A DNA stretch of 5,240 bases, from contig NZ_JAQIVI010000245.1 of the NCBI RefSeq assembly GCF_028618695.1, positions 1 to 5,240 on the forward strand, in the 5' to 3' direction. The stretch comes from Natrinema soli (GTDB lineage Archaea; Halobacteriota; Halobacteria; Halobacteriales; Natrialbaceae). Positions within the stretch are counted from its first letter, which is position 1. Each line of letters begins with the position of its first letter. Made by a program: the position numbers and the translations under genes. Below are positions 1-5,107 of this stretch, piece by piece. The notes beneath the pieces were generated by a model that saw nothing but the letters and a program-made list of their open reading frames with translations, was not told where the DNA came from and ran no database searches.

Positions 1-629
1 CGGTCGCCCTCGGCGTCGAACAGCGCCGTCGAGCGCCCGACGGCGTTCCCGCCCGCGATGTCCGCCTCCACGTCGTCACCCACCATCACCGCCTCCGACG
101 GCCGCCGCTCGAGTCGCGACAGGGGCAGCGTGAACATGACCGATCCCGGCTTCTCCCGGCCGGTCTCTTCGGAGGTGAGAAGCAGGTCGATGTGGGACTC
201 GAGTCCCAGCGCGGCGAGTTTCTCGAGTTGGACGCGCGTCGTGAGATTCGTGACGATGGCGACGTCGATCCCGTTTTCGCGCAGCGTCTCGAGAGTTCGC
301 TCGACCCCGGGATAGAGCGCCATTTCGTCGATATACGCCTCCCAGTAGGCCTCTCCGAGCGCGAGCGCGTCCGCCGGTCTCGGACGACCGACGCGGCGCT
401 CGAGGGCGCGTTTGAAGTAGAGAAAGCGCTCGTGGGAGGCCGCCGTCCCGGGGAGCTCGCGCTTCGTCGCACGGCGCCCCGCCTGGTAGAACGCCTCGAA
501 CGACTCGCGGTCGAAGTCGTAGCCGAGGTCCCGTGCGGTCGCTCGAGCGGTGTCCTTTCCCGCCTCGTTACACGGCGAGTAGGGATAGAACGTGTCGTCG
601 AAGTCGAAGAGAACCGCGTTGACGCTCAT
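1..629 (-). CDS. HAD-superfamily hydrolase (3'-truncated by window edge)
   Basis: Reading the minus strand from the ATG at 629 gives 209 residues before the window ends, so the C-terminus is missing; family members of this kind are usually about 220-240 residues. All four HAD motifs are visible: motif I DFDDT at residues 9-13 (Asp9 as expected nucleophile, Asp11 as acid/base), motif II Thr127 in IVTN, motif III Lys160 in EKPG, and motif IV GDD at 184-186. An alpha-helical cap lies between motif I and about residue 105, the arrangement of subclass I (phosphoglycolate phosphatase/haloacid dehalogenase-like) enzymes. The likely activity is Mg-dependent phosphatase on a small cytoplasmic phosphomonoester, but the sequence does not identify the substrate. 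DFDDT with two further Asp residues fits a phosphatase better than a dehalogenase. It is transcribed divergently from thrS. The ATG was chosen because it directly precedes the motif I strand. Confidence 0.9.
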   Translation of the reverse strand, partial: MSVNAVLFDFDDTFYPYSPCNEAGKDTARATARDLGYDFDRESFEAFYQAGRRATKRELPGTAASHERFLYFKRALERRVGRPRPADALALGEAYWEAYIDEMALYPGVERTLETLRENGIDVAIVTNLTTRVQLEKLAALGLESHIDLLLTSEETGREKPGSVMFTLPLSRLERRPSEAVMVGDDVEADIAGGNAVGRSTALFDAEGD

Positions 630-649
630 ACCGGCCTATCGACGGGACG

Positions 650-660
650 CGAAAAACGAG
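650..660 (-). promoter_or_regulatory. Possible TATA-like box for the HAD hydrolase
   Basis: On the minus strand a T-run (CGTTTTTCG, complement of 651-659) is centred about 25 nt before the ATG at 629. This is the spacing expected for a leaderless haloarchaeal transcript. The box lacks the usual alternating T/A pattern, so the call rests mainly on position and local AT content. Confidence 0.3.
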
Positions 661-725
661 TACCGGTCGCACCCGCACGTCGAGCGGACGCGACGATCGA
701 CCGGTTCTGACCGACTCGGCCCCAT

Positions 726-739
726 CAAAATACTTTTAT
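726..739 (+). promoter_or_regulatory. BRE/TATA promoter of the thrS leader transcript
   Basis: An AT-rich island in GC-rich surroundings reads CAAAA followed by TACTTTTAT. The purine-rich CAAAA at 726-730 fits a TFB-recognition element, and 731-739 fits an archaeal TATA box. With the usual spacing, transcription should begin near 760-764. No comparable box was found about 27 nt upstream of the thrS start at 901, so this promoter probably drives thrS with a 5' leader of about 140 nt. That is unusual for haloarchaea, where many mRNAs have little or no leader. Confidence 0.6.
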
Positions 740-765
740 CCCGTTCGAGAGTAGCCGTAGCCACG

Positions 766-807
766 ATGGTAGGTGTCCGCTTTACAGGGGCGTTTGCCCG
801 TTTCTAA
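766..807 (+). CDS. Putative 13-codon leader mini-ORF upstream of thrS
   Basis: ATG at 766 opens a short frame encoding MVGVRFTGAFARF and stops at TAA (805-807). The ATG falls about 3-5 nt after the transcription start predicted from the 731-739 box, so the frame would be read as a near-leaderless ORF, the usual mode of translation start in haloarchaea. It holds one Thr codon, ACA at 784-786. ACA and the two TTT Phe codons look atypical beside the G/C-ending codons of neighbouring genes. The frame overlaps the 5' arms of two alternative RNA helices. A leader-peptide role in thrS control is inference; one Thr codon is weak compared with classical attenuators, and a chance ORF of this length is entirely possible. 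Confidence 0.3.
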   Translation: MVGVRFTGAFARF

Positions 808-870
808 TTCCCACCTACCGCGTATTGCGTCGGCCACGGTCGACCAGTGTGCGGGACGCGGCGCGGACAC
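768..870 (+). promoter_or_regulatory. thrS: thrS leader with two mutually exclusive helices
   Basis: Two perfect 8-bp complements share a 5' arm. GGTAGGTG (768-775) pairs with CACCTACC (812-819), enclosing a small GGGC-GUUU-GCCC hairpin at 788-799. GTGTCCGC (773-780) pairs with GCGGACAC (863-870). Because 773-775 belongs to both, only one long helix can form at a time. The second brings the pairing to about 30 nt before the thrS ATG. The geometry is like an attenuator or translational switch upstream of an aminoacyl-tRNA synthetase gene. The pairing is seen directly; the regulatory role is inferred. T-box riboswitches are not expected in archaea and no T-box motif was seen. Confidence 0.4.
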
Positions 871-900
871 GCCACCGGGATTTTCACCACATCCACAGTC

Positions 901-2841
901 ATGTCAGAATCAGATTCACAGCGGCAGATAGCGGTCGTACTACCCGACGGATCCGAACTCGAGGTCGCCGAAGACGCCACGGTCGAGGACTGCGCCTACG
1001 AGATCGGTCCCGGGCTCGGCAGCGACACGGTCGCCGGCAAACTCGACGGCGACCTCGTCGCCAAGGAACAGCCAGTCTACGACGGTGCCGAACTCGAGAT
1101 CGTCACGGACCAGTCCGAGGAGTACCTGCAGGTCATGCGCCACTCCGCCTCGCACTGTCTCGCCCAGGCCGTCGAGCGCCACTACGACGACGTCGATCTG
1201 GCCATCGGCCCGCCGACGGACGAGGGCTTCTACTACGACTTCGACAACCTCGATATCGACGAGGAAGACCTCACGGACCTCGAGGACGAGATGGCAGAGA
1301 TCATCGACGACGACTACGAGATCGAGCGCGAGGTCGTTTCGATCGAGGAGGCCGAGGAGCGACTGGCCGACGAGCCCTACAAGCTCGAACTCCTCGCGGA
1401 GTTCGCCGAGGAGGGAGACACGGTTACGTTCTACAGACAGGGCGAGTGGGAGGACCTCTGTGCCGGCCCGCACGTCGCGTCGACGGGCGAGATCGGCGCG
1501 GTCGAACTGCTCGAGATTGCGGGTGCCTACTGGCGCGGCGACGAGGAGAACACGATGCAGACGCGCATCTACGGCACCGCCTTCGAGGACGAGAGCGACC
1601 TCGAGGCGTTCCTCAATCGCAAGCAAGAAGCCGAGAAGCGCGACCACCGCCGGATCGGCAACGAGATGGACCTCTTCTCGATTCAGGACGTGACGGGCCC
1701 CGGCCTCCCGCTCTATCACCCCGCCGGGAAGACCGTCCTCAAGGAACTCGAGGAGTTCGTCGAGGATCTCAACGAAGACGCGGGCTACGACTACGTCGAA
1801 ACGCCACACGTCTTCAAGACGGACCTCTGGCACCGCTCGGGCCACTACGAGAACTATCAGGACGACATGTTCATCTTCGACGTCGGCGACGACGAGTTCG
1901 GCCTGAAGCCGATGAACTGTCCCGGCCATGCCGCCATCTTCCAGGATCACTCCTGGAGCTACCGCGACCTCCCGATCCGCTACGCGGAAAACGGGAAGGT
2001 CTACCGCAAGGAACAGCGCGGCGAGCTCTCCGGGCTCTCGCGGGTCTGGGCCTTCACCATCGACGACGGCCACCTCTTCGTCCGCCCCGAACAGATCAAG
2101 TCGGAAGTCGAGCAGATCATGGCCATGATCACGGATGTGCTGGACACGTTCGACCTCGAGTACGAGATGGCGCTGGCCACGCGCCCCGAGAAGTCGGTCG
2201 GGAGCGACGAGATCTGGGACCGCGCGGAGGACCAACTCGAGAGCGTGCTCGACTCTCACGGTCACGAGTACGAGGTCGAGGAGGGCGACGGCGCGTTCTA
2301 CGGGCCGAAGATCGACTTCGCGTTCGAGGACGCCATCGGCCGCTCGTGGGACGGCCCGACGGTCCAGCTGGACTTCAACATGCCCGAGCGCTTCGATCTG
2401 AACTACGTCGGCAAGGACAACGAGGAACACCGCCCCGTCATGATCCACCGCGCGCTCTACGGCAGCTACGAGCGGTTCTTCATGATGCTCATCGAGCACT
2501 ACGAGGGCCAGTTCCCGCTTTGGCTCGCACCTGAACAGGTCCGCGTACTGCCCATCTCCGACGACAACCTCGGCTACGCCCACCGCGTCGCCAACGAGTT
2601 CGACGACTTCCGCGTCGAGGTCGACGGTCGCGACAGCACGTTAGAACGAAAGATTCGCGCGGCCCACGATGACCGCGTGCCGTACCAGATCATCGTCGGC
2701 GACAACGAGGAGGACGACGGCAACATCTCGGTTCGAGACCGCTTCGAGGATCAGGAGTACGACGTCGAAATCGACGAGTTCCGCGCTCATCTCGAGAGCG
2801 AAATCGAGGAGCAGCGGACCCAGCCCGACTTCCTGCAGTAA
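901..2841 (+). CDS. thrS: Threonyl-tRNA synthetase, bacterial-type with N2 editing domain
   Basis: This 646-residue class II synthetase attaches threonine to tRNA-Thr in the cytoplasm, close in length to E. coli ThrRS (642). Domains in order: TGS (about 8-68, starting [11 protein letters not shown]); N2 editing domain with HSASH (His81, His85) and CAGPH (Cys187, His191), the centre that hydrolyses Ser-tRNA-Thr; catalytic core (about 250-535); and an anticodon-binding domain from about 541. Expected zinc ligands are Cys340 (NCPGH), His391 (DDGH) and His516 (MIHRA). Other active-site matches are motif 2 Arg369, Asp389, Tyr467 (GAFYGPK), Gln489 (VQLDF) and motif 3 Arg525. Where E. coli has FTQDDAH, this protein has FTIDDGH, so Ile387 replaces the usual Gln. 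The start at 901 was chosen because [17 protein letters not shown] begins right at the TGS domain; the in-frame ATG at 847 adds an unrelated basic stretch. Most archaea use a different N-terminal editing domain, so this gene probably has a bacterial origin. Confidence 0.97.
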   Translation: MSESDSQRQIAVVLPDGSELEVAEDATVEDCAYEIGPGLGSDTVAGKLDGDLVAKEQPVYDGAELEIVTDQSEEYLQVMRHSASHCLAQAVERHYDDVDLAIGPPTDEGFYYDFDNLDIDEEDLTDLEDEMAEIIDDDYEIEREVVSIEEAEERLADEPYKLELLAEFAEEGDTVTFYRQGEWEDLCAGPHVASTGEIGAVELLEIAGAYWRGDEENTMQTRIYGTAFEDESDLEAFLNRKQEAEKRDHRRIGNEMDLFSIQDVTGPGLPLYHPAGKTVLKELEEFVEDLNEDAGYDYVETPHVFKTDLWHRSGHYENYQDDMFIFDVGDDEFGLKPMNCPGHAAIFQDHSWSYRDLPIRYAENGKVYRKEQRGELSGLSRVWAFTIDDGHLFVRPEQIKSEVEQIMAMITDVLDTFDLEYEMALATRPEKSVGSDEIWDRAEDQLESVLDSHGHEYEVEEGDGAFYGPKIDFAFEDAIGRSWDGPTVQLDFNMPERFDLNYVGKDNEEHRPVMIHRALYGSYERFFMMLIEHYEGQFPLWLAPEQVRVLPISDDNLGYAHRVANEFDDFRVEVDGRDSTLERKIRAAHDDRVPYQIIVGDNEEDDGNISVRDRFEDQEYDVEIDEFRAHLESEIEEQRTQPDFLQ

Positions 2842-2848
2842 GACTGCG

Positions 2849-2865
2849 ACCGCGTTTTCGGCGGT
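2849..2865 (+). terminator. Possible hairpin terminator after thrS
   Basis: ACCGC (2849-2853) pairs with GCGGT (2861-2865) around a T-rich loop GTTTTCG, beginning 7 nt after the thrS stop. The stem is only 5 bp and no long T tract follows, so this is a weak candidate. Confidence 0.25.
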
Positions 2866-2992
2866 TCTCAGCCATCGCGTTGCCACAGTCGCCGCTCGGT
2901 CAGGGTGTCGGCCGCTCGTTCGGACGCGCTCGGTCGGAGCCGCCCGCCCGAGTGTGAGCCACATTCGTGCTGATTTCACGAGCGGATTTCGA

Positions 2993-3008
2993 TCGTAATA
3001 CCCATACT
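2993..3008 (+). promoter_or_regulatory. Possible promoter of the HTH-PRTase gene
   Basis: The local AT-rich stretch around GTAATACCCATACTT lies about 25-35 nt before the ATG at 3030, which would suit a leaderless start. It is a poor match to a strong TATA box. The preceding 150 nt after thrS contains no other candidate, so this call rests on position. Confidence 0.3.
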
Positions 3009-3029
3009 TGCGGAATCGTGCATATCCGT

Positions 3030-3740
3030 ATGAACAGAGCCGAGAAGGCAGCCCTCCAGCTGCGGGCCGTCGACGTGTTGCGGATGTTGAAGGAGACGAG
3101 AACGTACGATGAACTCGCCGAGACGACGGGGCTGCCTGCGGGCGATCTCAACCGATACGTCAACGGGCACGTCCTTCCCGGTACCGATCGCGCGCGCGAG
3201 GTCGTCGACGAGCTCGGCCGAGCGGCGTTAGCCGAGGAGCTCGACGCGCGCATCCGCGTCGACGACGAGGGGTACGTGGACAATTCGGCGACCGTCTTCG
3301 ATCAGCCCTTCCTCGATCTGGCCGCCCCGGTCGTGGCCAACGGTTTCGACTTCGAGCGTCCGGACGTCGTCCTCACCGCCGCGACCGACGGAATTACGCT
3401 CGCGGCCGCGCTCGCGAGCTACTACGGCGTCCGGTGTGCCTACGCGAAAAAGCAAAAAGAGACCGCCGTCGAGGAGTTCATCGAGGCCCGCCAGCGACTC
3501 CAGTCCGGAATCGAACTTACCTACTATCTGCCCGCCTCCGCCATCGATCCGGGCGAATCGGTACTGGTCGTCGACGACCTCATTCGCTCGGGCGAGACCC
3601 AGGAACTCCTGTTGGACATCGCCCACACCGCCGAGGCCGAGGTCGCCGGCGTCTTCGCGCTCATTGCGGCCGGCCAGGACGGCATTCGGCGCGCCCGCGA
3701 ACGCACCGACGCCCCGATCGGCTCGCTCGTCAGCGTCTGA
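3030..3740 (+). CDS. HTH-phosphoribosyltransferase domain protein, probable transcriptional regulator
   Basis: The 236-residue protein joins an N-terminal helix-turn-helix region (about 14-47, with TYDELAETTGLPAGDLNRYV) to a type I phosphoribosyltransferase domain (about 90-232). The PRPP-binding loop is clear: VLVVDDLIRSGET at 178-190 with the paired Asp182-Asp183. A probable pyrophosphate loop is AATDG at 117-121, and a flexible basic loop YAKKQKE lies at 138-144, resembling adenine/xanthine PRTases. The combination matches a conserved archaeal family often annotated as adenine phosphoribosyltransferase-like. A related HTH-PRTase architecture occurs in the haloarchaeal regulator GfcR, although this N-terminus does not look like GfcR itself. 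The most likely role is a DNA-binding regulator that senses PRPP or a nucleotide, as with bacterial PurR; purine-salvage catalysis remains possible. The ATG at 3030 was chosen because it opens the HTH region; GTG at 3018 is an alternative. It has its own gap after thrS (188 nt), so cotranscription is not evident. Confidence 0.85.
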   Translation: MNRAEKAALQLRAVDVLRMLKETRTYDELAETTGLPAGDLNRYVNGHVLPGTDRAREVVDELGRAALAEELDARIRVDDEGYVDNSATVFDQPFLDLAAPVVANGFDFERPDVVLTAATDGITLAAALASYYGVRCAYAKKQKETAVEEFIEARQRLQSGIELTYYLPASAIDPGESVLVVDDLIRSGETQELLLDIAHTAEAEVAGVFALIAAGQDGIRRARERTDAPIGSLVSV

Positions 3741-3758
3741 GACGGATCGCTGTCCGTC
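3741..3758 (+). terminator. Hairpin directly after the HTH-PRTase stop codon
   Basis: GACGGA (3741-3746) pairs perfectly with TCCGTC (3753-3758) around a 6-nt loop and starts on the base after the TGA. Its position suits an RNA 3' end. There is no T tract, so termination is a guess and it may instead be an mRNA-end stabilising stem. Confidence 0.35.
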
Positions 3759-3926
3759 CTGGTCGGCTCAGTCCTCACGATCACAGTCGGACGGCCGCAG
3801 TTCCACCGGGAACCCAGGCACACCTACCCGTCTGGCCGGGTGCCCGACTGACTCGAGTTTCGTTCCGCGACGTGACGTTCGGACGGCGATCGTCCTCGAG
3901 ATCGAACGGACGACTCGTCGAGCGAT

Positions 3927-3977
3927 TCGTTCGCCAACAGCTGCCGAGTAATCGCCCGAGGGAAACCGTGCGAACGA
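3927..3977. repeat. 8-bp inverted repeat upstream of the glmS promoter
   Basis: TCGTTCGC (3927-3934) and GCGAACGA (3970-3977) are perfect reverse complements separated by 35 nt, ending just before the AT-rich promoter core. The inner hexamers also occur at 3876-3881 (CGTTCG) and 3903-3908 (CGAACG), giving four alternating copies in about 100 nt. They could be operator half-sites for a glmS regulator. GC-rich sequence makes chance matches of this size fairly common. Confidence 0.35.
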
Positions 3978-3984
3978 TTAGCAC

Positions 3985-3993
3985 ATTATTAAT
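3985..3993 (+). promoter_or_regulatory. glmS: TATA-like box of glmS
   Basis: ATTATTAAT is the most AT-rich point in the intergenic stretch. With usual archaeal spacing transcription would start near 4012-4018, leaving a short leader of about 20-25 nt that contains the Shine-Dalgarno site. A second AT-rich candidate, GTTTATGG at about 4000-4007, would place the start almost on the Shine-Dalgarno sequence and is less attractive. Confidence 0.5.
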
Positions 3994-4024
3994 CATTAGG
4001 TTTATGGTGGTGTCGCCAGTTAGT

Positions 4025-4030
4025 GGAGGT
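4025..4030 (+). promoter_or_regulatory. glmS: Strong Shine-Dalgarno site for glmS
   Basis: GGAGGT lies 6 nt before the ATG at 4037, a full-strength match to the archaeal 16S rRNA tail at good spacing. It fixes the start codon and sets this gene apart from the apparently leaderless genes around it. Confidence 0.8.
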
Positions 4031-4036
4031 ACGCAC

Positions 4037-4483
4037 ATGACGAAGACAGTCATCCTCGGCGTGATCGGGTCCGACGCACACGTCGTCGGGATTACCATCC
4101 TGGAACAGGCGCTGGAGGCAGCCGGATTCGACGTCGTCAACCTGGGCGTGCAGAGCTCTCAGGAGGAGTTCGTCGAAGCCGCGTCCGCCAACGACGCCGA
4201 GGCTGTACTCGTCTCATCGCTCTACGGCCACGCCAAACAGGACTGCGAGGGCTTCCACCAACGAATCGCCGAATCCGACATCGACGTCACGACCTACATC
4301 GGCGGCAACCTCGCCGTCGGACAGGACGACTTCGACGAGACGCGGTCGTTCTTCCGGAACATGGGTTTCGATCGGGTCTTCGACTCCGAGACCGACCCCG
4401 AGGAGGCCATCGAGGCTCTAAAAGCCGATCTCGACATGCGCTCGACCGAGTCCGAACAGGAGAGCCAGACCGTCTCGGTCTAA
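4037..4483 (+). CDS. glmS: Glutamate (methylaspartate) mutase sigma subunit, cobalamin-binding
   Basis: The 148-residue protein is the small B12-binding subunit (also MamA or MutS) of glutamate mutase, which with the epsilon subunit interconverts L-glutamate and (2S,3S)-3-methylaspartate by a radical carbon-skeleton rearrangement. In many haloarchaea this reaction belongs to the methylaspartate cycle for acetyl-CoA assimilation. The cobalamin signature DxHxxG is SDAHVVG, with Asp13, His15 as lower cobalt ligand and Gly18. SLYGHA at 61-66 and GGNL at 89-92 are the other corrin-contacting loops of the Rossmann-like fold, and GFDRVFDSET follows as in known sigma subunits. Clostridial homologues are about 137 residues; the extra length is a polar, acidic tail after LKADL, likely disordered. 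The start is set by the GGAGGT site. The next gene is a convergent uspA, so the epsilon subunit and methylaspartate ammonia-lyase are not immediately downstream and must be encoded elsewhere if present. Confidence 0.95.
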   Translation: MTKTVILGVIGSDAHVVGITILEQALEAAGFDVVNLGVQSSQEEFVEAASANDAEAVLVSSLYGHAKQDCEGFHQRIAESDIDVTTYIGGNLAVGQDDFDETRSFFRNMGFDRVFDSETDPEEAIEALKADLDMRSTESEQESQTVSV

Positions 4484-4603
4484 TCAACACCATCTCTTGT
4501 CGTTCCGTATCGCATCACACCACTTGACCAGCAGTCGCTGTGCTCGTCACTTCAAGCACGCACCGTCACCGTTTGCAACACGGAATCCGACGGCGACGAC
4601 CGA

Positions 4604-5038
4604 TCACCGAACGATCGTCACCGGCACCGGTGACCGGCGGGCGACCGTCTCCGCGACGCTGCCGAGGAGGATTCGACTCGCACCCGTCCGGCCATGGCTG
4701 CCGACGACGATGTGGTCGATGTCGTGTTCAGCGGCGAAATCCACGATCGATCGCGAGACGCTCCCGAGGACGTGCTCCGTCTCGAGTTCGACGCCGTGTT
4801 CGGCCGCCTGTTCACGCGCCGCCTCGAGGATGTTCTCGGCTCGCTCTTCGTGGTGGCCCTGTACCTCGTCGTAGTTCGCCATCGCGGTCCCTTCGATACC
4901 GCTGACCGCGTAGAAGTCGCCCGGATCGAGGATGTAGAGCGCGGTGATCGTCGCCTCCGGATACTCCGTACAGGCGAACTCGAGCGCCTCAGTCGACTGA
5001 TTCGAGTCGTCGACCGCCACGAGAACGTTTCGTGCCAT
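4604..5038 (-). CDS. Universal stress protein, UspA family
   Basis: The 144-residue protein is a single, complete Usp domain of typical length. It begins with the family beta strand MARNVLVAVDDS and ends with the ATP-binding signature G-2x-G-9x-G-S: Gly113, Gly116, Gly126, Ser127 within VGSHGRTGASRILLGSV. The closing strand is PVPVTIV. This places it in the nucleotide-binding (UspFG/MJ0577-like) branch. Such cytoplasmic proteins usually dimerise and help tolerance to stress or energy limitation, and haloarchaea carry many paralogues, so no specific role can be assigned. It converges on glmS with a 120-nt gap and lies 69 nt downstream of the E1 beta gene on the same strand, but a good TATA box before its ATG suggests its own promoter. 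Confidence 0.95.
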   Translation of the reverse strand: MARNVLVAVDDSNQSTEALEFACTEYPEATITALYILDPGDFYAVSGIEGTAMANYDEVQGHHEERAENILEAAREQAAEHGVELETEHVLGSVSRSIVDFAAEHDIDHIVVGSHGRTGASRILLGSVAETVARRSPVPVTIVR

Positions 5039-5061
5039 GCACGACCGTTACGCGCGCCGAC

Positions 5062-5070
5062 GGAATAAGT
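5062..5070 (-). promoter_or_regulatory. TATA-like box of uspA
   Basis: On the minus strand ACTTATTCC (complement of 5062-5070) is centred about 28 nt before the uspA ATG at 5038, in otherwise GC-rich DNA. This implies a leaderless or near-leaderless mRNA starting within a few bases of the ATG; no Shine-Dalgarno sequence is seen there. Confidence 0.55.
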
Positions 5071-5107
5071 CCACCTCCGGACCCGGCGAGTCGGGAATCG
5101 GATACTC

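Larger units (their letters stand above)
3741..4036 (+). other. Non-coding stretch between HTH-PRTase and glmS
   Basis: About 296 nt carry no convincing gene. The frames running through it are extensions of, or shadows from, the flanking genes, give Arg/Ser/Thr-rich nonsense and lack the acidic composition of the real proteins here. The first 18 nt form a hairpin. The middle is GC-rich with repeated CGTTCG/CGAACG hexamers. The last 60 nt turn sharply AT-rich and contain the glmS promoter and ribosome binding site. An unannotated small RNA cannot be excluded. Confidence 0.6.

Noticed and set aside
192..710. 172-codon plus-strand open frame at the HAD locus
   Set aside because: The minus strand here encodes all four HAD motifs in order; this plus frame has no recognisable domain and is its antisense shadow.
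768..819. Possible tRNA or tRNA-like gene in the thrS leader
   Set aside because: The outer stem encloses only 52 nt with a single inner hairpin. There is no T-arm GGTTCRA motif or cloverleaf, so it is not a tRNA.
838..845. GGTCGACC palindrome in the thrS leader
   Set aside because: Short GC-rich palindromes containing TCGA are very common in this window, and nothing else marks this one as a binding site.
825..2534. 569-codon plus-strand open frame overlapping thrS
   Set aside because: The product is extremely Arg-rich low-complexity sequence, a frame shadow of thrS in GC-rich DNA.
940..2583. 547-codon open frame on the minus strand, antisense to thrS
   Set aside because: It runs opposite a certain gene. 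Its Val/Leu/Asp-rich translation is the usual mirror of an acidic, GC-rich haloarchaeal gene, and no domain is recognisable.
3781..4140. 119-codon minus-strand open frame covering the gap before glmS
   Set aside because: It overlaps the start of glmS and its promoter, has atypical composition for this genome and shows no domain.
4617..4634. Perfect 8-bp inverted repeat GTCACCGG-CA-CCGGTGAC near the uspA stop
   Set aside because: It lies inside the uspA coding sequence and is explained by the codons of the conserved PVPVT strand; it need not be a terminator or operator.
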